Positions 7,423 to 16,503 of a stretch of DNA of 64,000 nucleotides are shown piece by piece. Positions within the stretch are counted from its first letter, which is position 1; every line of letters starts with the position of its first letter. The DNA comes from JANNPJ01 sp965200525 (GTDB lineage Bacteria > Actinomycetota > Actinomycetes > Actinomycetales > Kineosporiaceae), in assembly GCA_965200525.1 (NCBI GenBank), contig OZ241368.1, positions 2,604,001 through 2,668,000 of the forward strand, read 5' to 3'. Made by a program: the position numbers and the translations under genes. The notes beneath the pieces are model-generated. The model saw only the letters and a list, made by a program, of their open reading frames with translations. It searched no databases and was not told the origin of the DNA.

Positions 7423-9702
7423 GGTACCCGGCAGGGTGAGCGCGGTGCCGTTCATGGCATCGAGGTCGGTCAGGACGACGTCCCAGCCTTCCGCGCGGAC
7501 CTCCGCGTGGGTGCGGGACACCTGACCGGTCGCACTCGGTACCGGGTGCAGCACCGGAGCCTCCGGGTCGGGCGAGGCCACCGGCTTCGGGTCGCGGCCG
7601 AGCACGATCGGGCGGTCGACCGGAACCTGGTCGCCGTTGTCGAAGATCAGCACGCCCAGCGGCGGGCGGGCGACCAGGATCGGCGCCTGCGGCGGGACTT
7701 CGAGGCCGCAGACCCGGCACTGCTCGTGATCCGGGGAGGTCACGTGACCGGCATCGCACCAGACCCCGAGCAGCCGGGGCGGCTCGCGGTGCCCCTCGGA
7801 ACCCGAGTCGGCACTGATTCCTTCGGCCGGGGTGTCCGACGGCGGCGGGGTGGCCTCGGTCGGCTCCTCGATGTGATCGTCGAGAACCACCTCCGGTTCG
7901 TCGACCGGAGCCTCGGCCTCAGGACCCGACCGCAGAGCGCTGGGCAGAGCCGGCGGGCCACCGTTGAATCCGGGCTGGTCCGGTGGGCTGCGCCGGACCG
8001 GAGCGACCCAGGCCGCCGGCGAGGCGGGCTTGGCCGGCTCGGACAGCCAGGACGACGGCGCCGAGGACTCCTGCTTGTTCTCCGGGGCGGCCACGACATC
8101 GTCGATCGAGTCGGACGGGCGAGCCGAGCGCGGCCCCCGGAAGAACTCCGGCAGCGCCGGGCTTTCGGCGTCCTGAGACTGGTCGGCCGGGGCGCCGTTG
8201 GTGAACCGGGTGTCGATCGCCGGCGGGGGGGCCGCCGGCGACTCGGCCGCCGGGCCGCCGAGCAGACGGTTGCCGTTCAGCTCGGGGCGCAGCGAGCGAC
8301 CGCGAACCCGCAGCGGCAATTCGCCGGGCGCGGGCGGCTCGGGGTTGGCCGAAGGCACTGCCGGCAGGAAGGCCGACGGCTGCTCGGCCGGTTCGGCCGG
8401 AGCCGAAATGGGCGCTGCTTCGGGGGCGTACGGGCTGCTCGAAGAGTCGGCGGTGCCGAACGCCGGGGCCTCGTCGACCTCGGGGTCGGGAGCCGCCGGC
8501 GGCCAGGCGGCCGGAGCGTTCCCGAAGCTGCGCGGCTGGGCCGGCACGCCGAAACCGTTCAGCGCCGAACCCATCGGCAGCGACAGGGACGGCGGGTCGA
8601 GGTCGGGCAGGTCGGTCGGGGCCGGGCTCGGCTCCTCGGCGTCGGCCGGCTCGACCAGCAGATCGTCGAGCGACTCGGGCGTCTCGGCCACGGCCTCGGC
8701 CGGCTCGAGTTCGGCCTCCTCGGCCGGCGCCGGGGCGGCCGGTGCGGAGTAGGCCTGCGGCGGGGCGTAGGGGTCGGAGGTGGCCTGCGGGTGCTCGGGG
8801 CCACCGAGATCTTGCAGCTCGCCCGGGTCGTCGGCGGAGACCTTGCTGAAGTCGATCGGGTCGAACCGTGATCCCGACTCGGACGGCGTCGACGGCGCAG
8901 ACGGCTCGATCGCGGGAGCAGGGTCGGCGACCGGGGACGGCTCGAGCAGGGCCGGCGCGTGGCCGTTCAGCTCGCCCCGCTGGCGGCCGTTCTCGGAGCC
9001 GGACCGGGCCGAGGCCAGGGCCCAGGAGTCCTGCGGCTCGGAGGCGGAAGCGAAGGCCTTGGCCGGAGCCCGGCCTCCGCTGCGGGTCAGGTCGACCACC
9101 CGCGGCTCGCGACCGGCCGACGGCGAGAAGCTGCCGCTGCCGACCGGGGCCGGCGGGCGGCTGAAGTAGGAGGCCTCGTCGGGCGTGGATCCGCCCGGAC
9201 CGTTGCCCGGCTCACCGGGCTCGGTGATGCCCGGCGTGATCACGCCCCGGTCGATCGGCTCGGAGGGCCCGCACGGCAGCGCCAGACCGGAGACCAGCAC
9301 CACGCCGGTCGATACCAGGTACGGCAGCGTGCTGTTGGTCTCGACCGCGCCGACCAGGACCCGGCGAGCGCTGGAGATCAGGCCTTCGAGCCAGGTGGTG
9401 GCTCCGGTGGCGTCGAGCCGGACCGGCTCGCCGACCCGCTCGAAGCAGACCGGAACGCTGCCCCGGACCAGGGCCCGGACGGCGTCGTTCTCGACTCGGA
9501 CGATGGCGAAGCTCGGCGCGGTCCGGATCCCCCGTCGGATCAGGACGTCGAGAATCTCGTCGACCGGCGCGTCGTCCAGCGCCAGTTCCCACAGCGGACC
9601 GGCCAGAGACCAGTCGGTCGGAGCGTCGACGACCAGAACCGTCCGAGGCGCTACGACGGCAAGGAGTTGCCCGGCGGCATACGCGATCCCGCTTTGCACC
9701 AT
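7321..9702 (-). CDS. FHA domain protein with zinc ribbon and long disordered linker
   Basis: Protein of 793 residues. Residues 1-150 form an alpha/beta domain of unknown function (RTVLVVDAPTDWSLAGPLWE). About 480 residues of Pro/Ala/Glu-rich linker follow. A four-cysteine/histidine ribbon (CDAGH..CRVCG, about 647-668) comes before a C-terminal forkhead-associated domain with LGRDP, SRTHAEV and LDAMNGT, the phosphothreonine-binding signature. FHA domains read Ser/Thr-kinase signals. I chose ATG 9702 because GGGGAGG lies 5 nt upstream; a GTG at 9708 is also possible. Its partner is unknown. Confidence 0.85.
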   Translation of the reverse strand: MVQSGIAYAAGQLLAVVAPRTVLVVDAPTDWSLAGPLWELALDDAPVDEILDVLIRRGIRTAPSFAIVRVENDAVRALVRGSVPVCFERVGEPVRLDATGATTWLEGLISSARRVLVGAVETNSTLPYLVSTGVVLVSGLALPCGPSEPIDRGVITPGITEPGEPGNGPGGSTPDEASYFSRPPAPVGSGSFSPSAGREPRVVDLTRSGGRAPAKAFASASEPQDSWALASARSGSENGRQRGELNGHAPALLEPSPVADPAPAIEPSAPSTPSESGSRFDPIDFSKVSADDPGELQDLGGPEHPQATSDPYAPPQAYSAPAAPAPAEEAELEPAEAVAETPESLDDLLVEPADAEEPSPAPTDLPDLDPPSLSLPMGSALNGFGVPAQPRSFGNAPAAWPPAAPDPEVDEAPAFGTADSSSSPYAPEAAPISAPAEPAEQPSAFLPAVPSANPEPPAPGELPLRVRGRSLRPELNGNRLLGGPAAESPAAPPPAIDTRFTNGAPADQSQDAESPALPEFFRGPRSARPSDSIDDVVAAPENKQESSAPSSWLSEPAKPASPAAWVAPVRRSPPDQPGFNGGPPALPSALRSGPEAEAPVDEPEVVLDDHIEEPTEATPPPSDTPAEGISADSGSEGHREPPRLLGVWCDAGHVTSPDHEQCRVCGLEVPPQAPILVARPPLGVLIFDNGDQVPVDRPIVLGRDPKPVASPDPEAPVLHPVPSATGQVSRTHAEVRAEGWDVVLTDLDAMNGTALTLPGTSPVAIEPGVPTLITPGTRVDLGGESGFVFEVEA

Positions 9703-9973
9703 GAACACCTCCCCGATAAATGTTGCTCCAGGTGTTGTCTACATGACCCGTTGTCACGAAGATCCTGGTGCGCCTGATCTAGCCACTTTGGTCCGCGGCT
9801 TGGCAACTCTAGAGTCCAGCGCCCGTCCAGGCCAACGGGGTGCAGAGAAAAAGCTCAAGACCTACCTCATCGGCAGCTCAACCTGCCAGCAGCCGCACCG
9901 AAAGCAGGTCGAAACTTTCCTGAGGCGAGCCGTGGACCAGCACATATCGCACGCGGTGAGGGGTCGGCAGGGT
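9703..9973. other. Intergenic region upstream of the FHA gene
   Basis: About 270 bp, locally less GC-rich than its flanks, between pcnA and the FHA gene, both on the minus strand. It contains the FHA ribosome site. I see no RNA gene or clear hairpin; it presumably carries the FHA promoter. Confidence 0.4.
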
Positions 9974-11428
9974 TCACCGTTGTTGCTCTGTCCACCACGT
10001 GAGAAGTTCCTCTTTGGCGGCCTCGTACCCGATCGGCCCACGGTCCAGGCGTAGCTCTTTGAGAAACTTCCAGGCCCGGCCGACCTGAGGCCCGGCCGGA
10101 ATGTCGAGAATCTCCATTATTGCGTTGCCGTCGAGATCGGGCCGGACGGCGTCCAGCTCCTCTTCGCCCCGAAGTCGCTCGATCCGGGACTCCAGATCGT
10201 CGTAGGCCCCGGCCAGCCGAGCCGCCTTGCGCCGGTTGCGGGTGGTGCAGTCGGATCGGGTCAGCCGGTGCAATCGCTCCAGCAACGGGCCGGCGTCAGC
10301 GACGTAGCGACGAACCGCCGAATCGGTCCAGGCGCCGTCGCCGTAACCATGGAACCGCAGGTGCAGCTCGACCAGCCGGGACACCTGGCTGATCGTCTCC
10401 TTGTCGAACCGCAGAGCCTTCAGCCGACGGGCCGTCAGCTTGGCTCCTTCCATCTCGTGGTGATGAAAGGAGACGCCACCGCCCTCCTCGAACCGGCGGG
10501 TGGCCGGCTTGCCGATGTCGTGCAGGATCGCGGCCAGCCGGAGCACCAGGTCGGGGCCGGGCACCGGCCCGTCGGCGCCGTCCTCCAGGGCGATCGCCTG
10601 CTCCAGCACGATCAGCGAGTGCTCGTAGACGTCCTTGTGCCGGTGGTGCTCGTCGATCTCAAGCTTCAGGGCCGGCAGCTCAGGCAGCACGAACCGGGCC
10701 AGACCGGTGTTGACCAGCAACTCGAGCCCGGCGCGGGGGTCGGGGGCCAGCAGCAGCTTCTCCAGCTCGACCCGGACCCGCTCGGCCGAGACGATAGTGA
10801 TCCGCTCGGCCATCGCCGTCATCGCCGCGACCGCCTCGGGCTCCACCTGGAAGCCGAGCTGAGCCGCGAACCGGGCCGCCCGCATCATCCGGAGCGGATC
10901 GTCACCGAACGACAGTTCCGGCCGGCCCGGGGTGCGCAGCCGGCGGGCGGCGAGGTCGATCAGGCCGCCGTGCGGATCGACGAAAGTGAGCGCGGGCAAC
11001 TCCAGGGCCATCGCGTTGACGGTGAAGTCCCGCCGGAGCAGATCGCCTTCCAGGGTGTCCCCGAACTGCACCTCGGGCTTGCGTGAGGCGGCGTCGTAAC
11101 TGTCGGAACGAAATGTCGTGACCTCCACCACGTGCTCGCCCTTGCGGGCGCCGATGGTGCCGAACTCGCGTCCGATCTCCCAGAACGAGTCGGCCCAGGG
11201 GCGCAGCAGCTGGACCGTCTGATCCGGGCGGGCGTCGGTGGTGAAGTCGAGGTCCAGGCTCGCCCGGCCGAGCAGGGCATCTCGCACCGGACCGCCGACC
11301 AGGGCCAGCCGGTGTCCGGCCCGGGCGAACCGCGAGCCCAGATCTTCGAGCAGGGGACGCAGCGGGATCATCGCCGTGGCGGCCCGGCGTCGGGCTTCGG
11401 CTACCTCGTCGTGGGCTGTCTGGGGCAC
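9974..11428 (-). CDS. pcnA: CCA tRNA nucleotidyltransferase / poly(A) polymerase family
   Basis: Adds or repairs the CCA end of tRNAs. A class II nucleotidyltransferase head shows LVGGPVRDALLGR followed by LDLDFTTDARPD (metal-binding DxD), then RRDFTVNAMAL. A C-terminal HD domain shows EHSLIVLEQA and LHDIGKPATR. The length (about 484 aa) matches the actinobacterial orthologue (Rv3907c-type). The frame opens at TTG 11437, but GTG 11428 (reading MPQTAHDEV) is the more usual choice; a further ATG lies at about 11371. It is divergent from the NUDIX gene with only ~50 bp between starts. Confidence 0.92.
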   Translation of the reverse strand: MPQTAHDEVAEARRRAATAMIPLRPLLEDLGSRFARAGHRLALVGGPVRDALLGRASLDLDFTTDARPDQTVQLLRPWADSFWEIGREFGTIGARKGEHVVEVTTFRSDSYDAASRKPEVQFGDTLEGDLLRRDFTVNAMALELPALTFVDPHGGLIDLAARRLRTPGRPELSFGDDPLRMMRAARFAAQLGFQVEPEAVAAMTAMAERITIVSAERVRVELEKLLLAPDPRAGLELLVNTGLARFVLPELPALKLEIDEHHRHKDVYEHSLIVLEQAIALEDGADGPVPGPDLVLRLAAILHDIGKPATRRFEEGGGVSFHHHEMEGAKLTARRLKALRFDKETISQVSRLVELHLRFHGYGDGAWTDSAVRRYVADAGPLLERLHRLTRSDCTTRNRRKAARLAGAYDDLESRIERLRGEEELDAVRPDLDGNAIMEILDIPAGPQVGRAWKFLKELRLDRGPIGYEAAKEELLTWWTEQQR

Positions 11429-11477
11429 GAGCCCCAAGCGTGCCAGATGGGTGCGCTCGGGTAGTTACAGTGACCGC

Positions 11478-11963
11478 ATGCCCCGACCCTCACGGCCCCA
11501 GCACGGGCCGCGCCGGTCGCTACCGACCGTGGAGGAGACCTCGGCCGGTGGCCTGGTCGTCGACGGCGCCGGTGCGGCCGCGGTCGGGGCGGTGATCGCC
11601 CGGTTGAATCGGGCCGGCCGGGTCGAGTGGTGCTTGCCCAAGGGCCACCTCGAGCTGGACGAGACCCCGGAGCAGGCCGCTGTCCGCGAGATCGAGGAAG
11701 AGACCGGCATCAAAGGCAGGATCGTGGAGGGGCTCGGTACCATCGACTACTGGTTCTCGGTCGAGGGAAAGCGGGTGCACAAGCACGTGCATCATTACCT
11801 CTTGCTGGCCACCGGTGGAGCCCTCACCACCGAGGGTGATCCCGATCAGGAGGCGATCGACGTCGCCTGGGTACCGCTGAGCGAGCTGGACGAGCGGTTG
11901 GCCTTCCCGAACGAACGACGCATCGCCCGTGAGGCGACGGCCTGGCTGGCCGACTCGGCGTGA
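11478..11963 (+). CDS. NUDIX hydrolase (MutT4-like)
   Basis: Nucleoside-diphosphate-linked hydrolase of 161 residues. It has the complete Nudix box GHLELDETPEQAAVREIEEE followed by TGI (GX5EX7REUXEEXGU). The orthologue in mycobacteria (Rv3908) also lies between pcnA and the DUF6049/MurJ genes. The ATG at 11478 follows TAGTTACAGT by a few bases, so a leaderless transcript is likely. The stop overlaps the next gene (GTGA), so this is the first gene of a coupled series. Confidence 0.92.
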   Translation: MPRPSRPQHGPRRSLPTVEETSAGGLVVDGAGAAAVGAVIARLNRAGRVEWCLPKGHLELDETPEQAAVREIEEETGIKGRIVEGLGTIDYWFSVEGKRVHKHVHHYLLLATGGALTTEGDPDQEAIDVAWVPLSELDERLAFPNERRIAREATAWLADSA

Positions 11964-14287
11964 TCGGCACCCGAATGACCCCGATGATCGGCACCCGAAC
12001 CGTGGCCCGCCTGACCGGCGTCGTGATCGCCGGCCTGATGGCGACCTCCGCGATCGCCGGTACGGCGCAGGCCGGGTCGGCCGCGACCGCCCGGGCCCTC
12101 GGCGTCCAGCCGGCCGCGGCCGACCCTGCCGCTAACGGCAAACTGCAGCTGCACCTCACCGGGATGAGTCCCTCGGCCGCCGTCCCGGACAACGATCTGG
12201 TGATCACCGGCACCGCCCGCAACTCCGGGGCCAAGCCGATGAAGCACGTCCAGGTCGGGCTCCGGTTGCGCCCCACGGTCCTGGCCGGCCGGCAGGCGAT
12301 CGACACCTGGCTGAGCGGGGACGCCGATGCCGGCTACGAGATCAGCCCGCCGGGGTCGGCCGACCTGAAGACGATCCCGGCCGGGGCGAGCAAGCGATTC
12401 ACCATCACGATCAAGGCCGGTCAGCTCGGGCTGTCCGGCCTGAGCAGCAGCTTCGGCCCTCGAGCGATCACCCTCGAGGCGACCAACCAGAGGTTCGGCC
12501 ACTCCGACCCGCTGGGCACCCTGCGCTCGACCATCGTCTGGGCCCCGGGCGAGCCGACCGTGCACACCCGGTTGTCGCTGCTGGTCCCGATCACCGCGAG
12601 CAAGGCCTCGACCCAGGCCGGCCAGCCGACCTCCGACGTGGCCCAGACCCTGCTGCCGGGCGGGCGGCTGCAGAAGATCGTCGCTGCCACCGCCGACCCG
12701 GCGATCTCCTGGGCCATCGATCCGGCTCTGCTGGCCTCGGCCCAGCGCCTGATCGACGACGGCGTCACCGCGGACACCGACAGCTCCACCGACGCCGTCG
12801 ACGACCCGACCGCCCCGGTCGCCGCGCCGACGACGTCCGCGAGCGCACCGACCACGCCGGCCATCACGAATGCGGATGCCGCGGCGTCGGCCCGCGACTG
12901 GCTGGAGCGGATCAGGTCCGGCCGGACCGGCCGCAGCGCCCTCGGCCTGCCGTTCGCCGACCCGGACGTGAACTCGGTGCTGAGCACCAAGAAGTCGTCC
13001 AGCCTGCTGAAGCACTCGGACGTGCTCGGCAAGACGACCGCGGTCCGGGTGCTCGGCACCGCGCTGGACACCACGGTGGTCTGGCCCGCCGACGGCGAGG
13101 TGACGCCGTCCGCGATCTCGACCCTGCGCCGGGGCGGTCGCAAGGCGGTGGTGCTGGACGGCGCCGACCAGCAGCCCGACCCGGCGGTGGACTACACGCC
13201 GAGCGGGCACAGCACGCTGCGCAGCGGCACCAGCACGCTGACCGGTCTGTTGTACGACGACCAGCTCTCGACGCTGCTGACCGCCACCGGTTCGGCGAGC
13301 CAGAGCGCCGCGGCCACCCAGACCCTGCTGGCCCAGCTGGCCGCGATCGCCCGGGAGCAGCCGGACGACACCCGCCAGGTGCTGGCCGTGACCCCGCGCG
13401 GCTGGAACCCGACCCCGACCGGCGTCCAGTCGCTGATGACGGCGCTGCGTTCAGCTCCCTGGGTGAACCTGAAGGGGATGACGTCGCTGCGCAAGGTCAG
13501 CAGCCCGCCCCGGAACGCTCCGACCTACTCCCGGTCGGCGGTCAGCGGCCAGCTGCCGCCGGGTCAGATCACCAGCGCCCTGGCGATGAGCCGGGACCTC
13601 GACATCTTCGAGCCGGCTCTGATCACCTCGGCTCCGGTGGTCGATCCGCTGCGCGAGCAGGTGGCCTCGCTGCTGTCGGTGGCCTGGCGCAGTGATCGGG
13701 CCCGGATGAGCAGCGAGCGCAGTGTGGTCCGGGGCCACGTCGATGCCCTGACCGGCGGGGTGAGCCTCTCCGTCGGCAACACCAAGTGGCTGCTCACCGC
13801 GCATTCCGGGCCATTTCCGATATATGTGGTGAATGACACGACCTACCCGATCCGGATCCGGGTCGACCTCCACCCGGAGTCGGGTCAGCTGTCCACCACG
13901 CTGTCCGAGCCGGTCACCATCCAGGGCCACACTCATACGACAGTGCTGGTCAAGGCCCGGGCCATCGCCAGCGGCAATGTCCAGGTCGATGCTCGCCTCC
14001 GATCGGCCCGAGACGGCGGGTTGCTGACCCCGACGGTCGAGTTCACCGTGCGGGTGCGCCCCAACTGGGAGAGCCGGGGCATGGTCGCCGCGGTCATCGT
14101 GCTCGGCTTCCTGCTGGTGATCGGCCTGATCCGAAGCATCCGGCGGCGGCGCCGGCCCCGGGTGCCGCTCGATTCGGTGCCGGACGTCGACGATCTGGCC
14201 GTCCAGCGGGCCACCGACACCGGGTCGTTGCCGGTGCAGAAGCCTCAGCCGGTTCCGGCTGACTCGTCGGTCACTTCAGCCTCATGA
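11960..14287 (+). CDS. DUF6049 secreted/membrane-anchored protein
   Basis: Protein of 775 residues, 4-nt overlap with the NUDIX gene and with murJ. A signal peptide (VARLTGVVIAGLMATSAIAGTAQA) is followed by a large extracytoplasmic region and one C-terminal membrane segment (MVAAVIVLGFLLVIGLI) capped by RRRRRPR. This arrangement and gene neighbourhood match Rv3909-type proteins found directly ahead of MurJ throughout actinobacteria. Function is unknown; accessory role in lipid II flipping or envelope assembly is only inferred from conserved adjacency. Starts at ATG 11975 or 11984 are equally plausible. Confidence 0.85.
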   Translation: MIGTRMTPMIGTRTVARLTGVVIAGLMATSAIAGTAQAGSAATARALGVQPAAADPAANGKLQLHLTGMSPSAAVPDNDLVITGTARNSGAKPMKHVQVGLRLRPTVLAGRQAIDTWLSGDADAGYEISPPGSADLKTIPAGASKRFTITIKAGQLGLSGLSSSFGPRAITLEATNQRFGHSDPLGTLRSTIVWAPGEPTVHTRLSLLVPITASKASTQAGQPTSDVAQTLLPGGRLQKIVAATADPAISWAIDPALLASAQRLIDDGVTADTDSSTDAVDDPTAPVAAPTTSASAPTTPAITNADAAASARDWLERIRSGRTGRSALGLPFADPDVNSVLSTKKSSSLLKHSDVLGKTTAVRVLGTALDTTVVWPADGEVTPSAISTLRRGGRKAVVLDGADQQPDPAVDYTPSGHSTLRSGTSTLTGLLYDDQLSTLLTATGSASQSAAATQTLLAQLAAIAREQPDDTRQVLAVTPRGWNPTPTGVQSLMTALRSAPWVNLKGMTSLRKVSSPPRNAPTYSRSAVSGQLPPGQITSALAMSRDLDIFEPALITSAPVVDPLREQVASLLSVAWRSDRARMSSERSVVRGHVDALTGGVSLSVGNTKWLLTAHSGPFPIYVVNDTTYPIRIRVDLHPESGQLSTTLSEPVTIQGHTHTTVLVKARAIASGNVQVDARLRSARDGGLLTPTVEFTVRVRPNWESRGMVAAVIVLGFLLVIGLIRSIRRRRRPRVPLDSVPDVDDLAVQRATDTGSLPVQKPQPVPADSSVTSAS

Positions 14288-16428
14288 GTCCTGGCCGTCA
14301 CGCCCGTTACTCCGACGGACGGCAACCGCGACCCGGTGAGCGGGCCGATGCCGACCGCAACCAGCCGACGATCAATCCCCGCGAGGTGCCGGAACCGGCG
14401 CCGCCGCAGTACCAGTCGATGTACGCGCCGCCGCCGTACGCGCAGGAGCCCGAGCCGGCCTACCCCGCGCCGCCGCAGCCCGAGCCCAGCTCCTGGTACG
14501 AACCTCGGCCGGAGTACGAGCCGGATCCTCGATACGAACCGGAATCGCAGTACGAACCGGAATCGCAGTACGAACCCGAACTGCGGTACGAACCCGAACC
14601 GCAGTACGAAGCGGAGCAGTTGTTCGCGCCCGAGGCCCGGTACCGCCCGCAGGCCCAGTACGTCCCGGACCCCTACGAGGCCCCTGAGCCCTATGGCCCG
14701 GGATCTCCCGGGGTGGCCGGCCCGTCCGACGTCACCCGCCCGCGCGGCATCCCGATCGCCGACATCCCCAAGCTGGATGACGGCGGCACGGCCAAGGTGA
14801 TGAAGAGCAGCGGCGTGATGGCGGCCGGCACGGCCATCTCCCGACTGCTCGGCTTCGTCCGGGCGGCGGTGCTCGTGGCCGCCGTCCAACCGACCAGTGG
14901 CGGTCATCCGGGACTGGCCGGCGACGCGTTCTCGGTTGCCAACACCATCCCGAACGCGCTGTACATCCTGCTCGCCGGCGGGGTGCTGAACGCCGTCCTG
15001 GTGCCGCAGATCACTCGGGCGGCCAAGCAGGCCGACGGCGGTCAGGAGTACATCGACCGGTTACTGACGGCGGCGGTGTCGATCCTGATCGGCGTCACGG
15101 CTGTGTTCACCCTGGCTGCACCCCTGTTGATCAAGGTGTACGCAGACAGTGACTGGACCGGCGGTGAGACCCGTCTCGCGGTGGCCTTCGCCCTCTGGTG
15201 CCTGCCCCAGATCTTCTGGTACGGCCTATACACGATGCTCGGCCAGGTGCTCAACGCCCGAGGCAGCTTCGGGCCGTTCACCTGGGCCCCGGTGGTCAAC
15301 AACGTGGTCGCCATCGTTGGCCTGCTGGCGTTCATCGGCGTTTATCACACCGGCGTCCAGCCGATCCAGAGCTGGGGCGCCGGCAAGATTGCGTTGCTGG
15401 CCGGTACCGCGACCCTGGGCGTGGTCGCTCAGGCGGTGATCCTGTTCCCGGCGATGAAGCGTGCTGGGATCACCTTCCACATCCGGTGGGGTCTTCGTGG
15501 CTTCGGCTTGCGGACGGCGAGCCGAGTGGCCGGCTGGACCTTTGCTGCCATCGCCGTGCAGCAACTCGGCTACATCGTGATCTCCCAGGTCACCACCAAG
15601 GCCGGAAACCTAGCCGTGCATGCCCACGTCCCGGGCAACTTCAGCACCGGCACGCTGGTCTACGGCACCGCGTTCCTGCTGTTCATGCTGCCGCACTCGC
15701 TGGTCGCGGTGTCACTGGTGACAGCCCTGTTCACCCGGATGTCGTTGAACGCCGCCGACAACCGGGTCGACGCCGTCCGGGCCGACCTGTCCCTCGGCCT
15801 GCGGCTGACCGGGCTGGCAACCGTGCTCTCGGCGGCGGCCTTCCTGGCCATCGGCCCCGACATCACCGCCACCCTGTTCGCCGCCAACCCCCGGCCCAAC
15901 ACACTCGGCTTCGCCTACGTGGCCATGGCCATGATGGTCGGCCTCGTGCCGTTCAGCGCCCAGTACCTGTTCCAGCGGGTGTTCTACGCCTTCGAGGACG
16001 CCAAGACGCCGTTCCTGATCCAGGTGCCGGTCACCTTGATCTGGGCCCTCGGCAACCTGCTCTCCCTGGTCACGCTGCGCTCCCACCCGGAGTACATCGT
16101 GATCGGCGTCGGCATCTCGATGACGGTGTCCAACGCGGTCGGCGCGGGCCTGTCCTTCTTCCTGCTCAGCCGCCGGTTCGGGAATCTCGACGGACGGCGC
16201 CTGCTCGACACCCACCTGCGGATGGCGGCGGCCGCCGGGATCGCCGGCGTGGTCGCGTTCCTGATCTCGCGGGTGATCCACGCGGCCCTGGGTCTGGGCC
16301 ATGTGGCGTCCCTGCTCGGTGCCGTCCTCGGCGGGCTGGCCATGATCGCCGTCTACGTGGTCGCTCTGCGCCGACTCAAGGTCACAGAGCTCGATGACAC
16401 GCTGCTACCGCTGATCCGGCGTCGCTGA
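14284..16428 (+). CDS. murJ: Lipid II flippase MurJ (MviN)
   Basis: Moves lipid-linked peptidoglycan precursor across the inner membrane. The 14-helix MOP-superfamily core starts at about residue 175 (MKSSGVMAAGTAISRLLGFV), with SVANTIPNALYILLAGGVLN and later FYAFEDAKTPF, all typical MviN motifs. The N-terminal ~170 residues are cytoplasmic and Pro/Glu/Tyr-rich, including tandem YEPE repeats. Unlike mycobacterial Rv3910, the pseudokinase domain is not fused but encoded by the next gene. ATG overlaps the upstream TGA. Confidence 0.93.
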   Translation: MSPGRHARYSDGRQPRPGERADADRNQPTINPREVPEPAPPQYQSMYAPPPYAQEPEPAYPAPPQPEPSSWYEPRPEYEPDPRYEPESQYEPESQYEPELRYEPEPQYEAEQLFAPEARYRPQAQYVPDPYEAPEPYGPGSPGVAGPSDVTRPRGIPIADIPKLDDGGTAKVMKSSGVMAAGTAISRLLGFVRAAVLVAAVQPTSGGHPGLAGDAFSVANTIPNALYILLAGGVLNAVLVPQITRAAKQADGGQEYIDRLLTAAVSILIGVTAVFTLAAPLLIKVYADSDWTGGETRLAVAFALWCLPQIFWYGLYTMLGQVLNARGSFGPFTWAPVVNNVVAIVGLLAFIGVYHTGVQPIQSWGAGKIALLAGTATLGVVAQAVILFPAMKRAGITFHIRWGLRGFGLRTASRVAGWTFAAIAVQQLGYIVISQVTTKAGNLAVHAHVPGNFSTGTLVYGTAFLLFMLPHSLVAVSLVTALFTRMSLNAADNRVDAVRADLSLGLRLTGLATVLSAAAFLAIGPDITATLFAANPRPNTLGFAYVAMAMMVGLVPFSAQYLFQRVFYAFEDAKTPFLIQVPVTLIWALGNLLSLVTLRSHPEYIVIGVGISMTVSNAVGAGLSFFLLSRRFGNLDGRRLLDTHLRMAAAAGIAGVVAFLISRVIHAALGLGHVASLLGAVLGGLAMIAVYVVALRRLKVTELDDTLLPLIRRR

Positions 16429-16503
16429 GGGCCACGAGCTGGTCACTGTGGACGACTCGTTACCGGCGGCCCAGCCAACTAGCATGGGTACGGACCTGTA
16501 CGG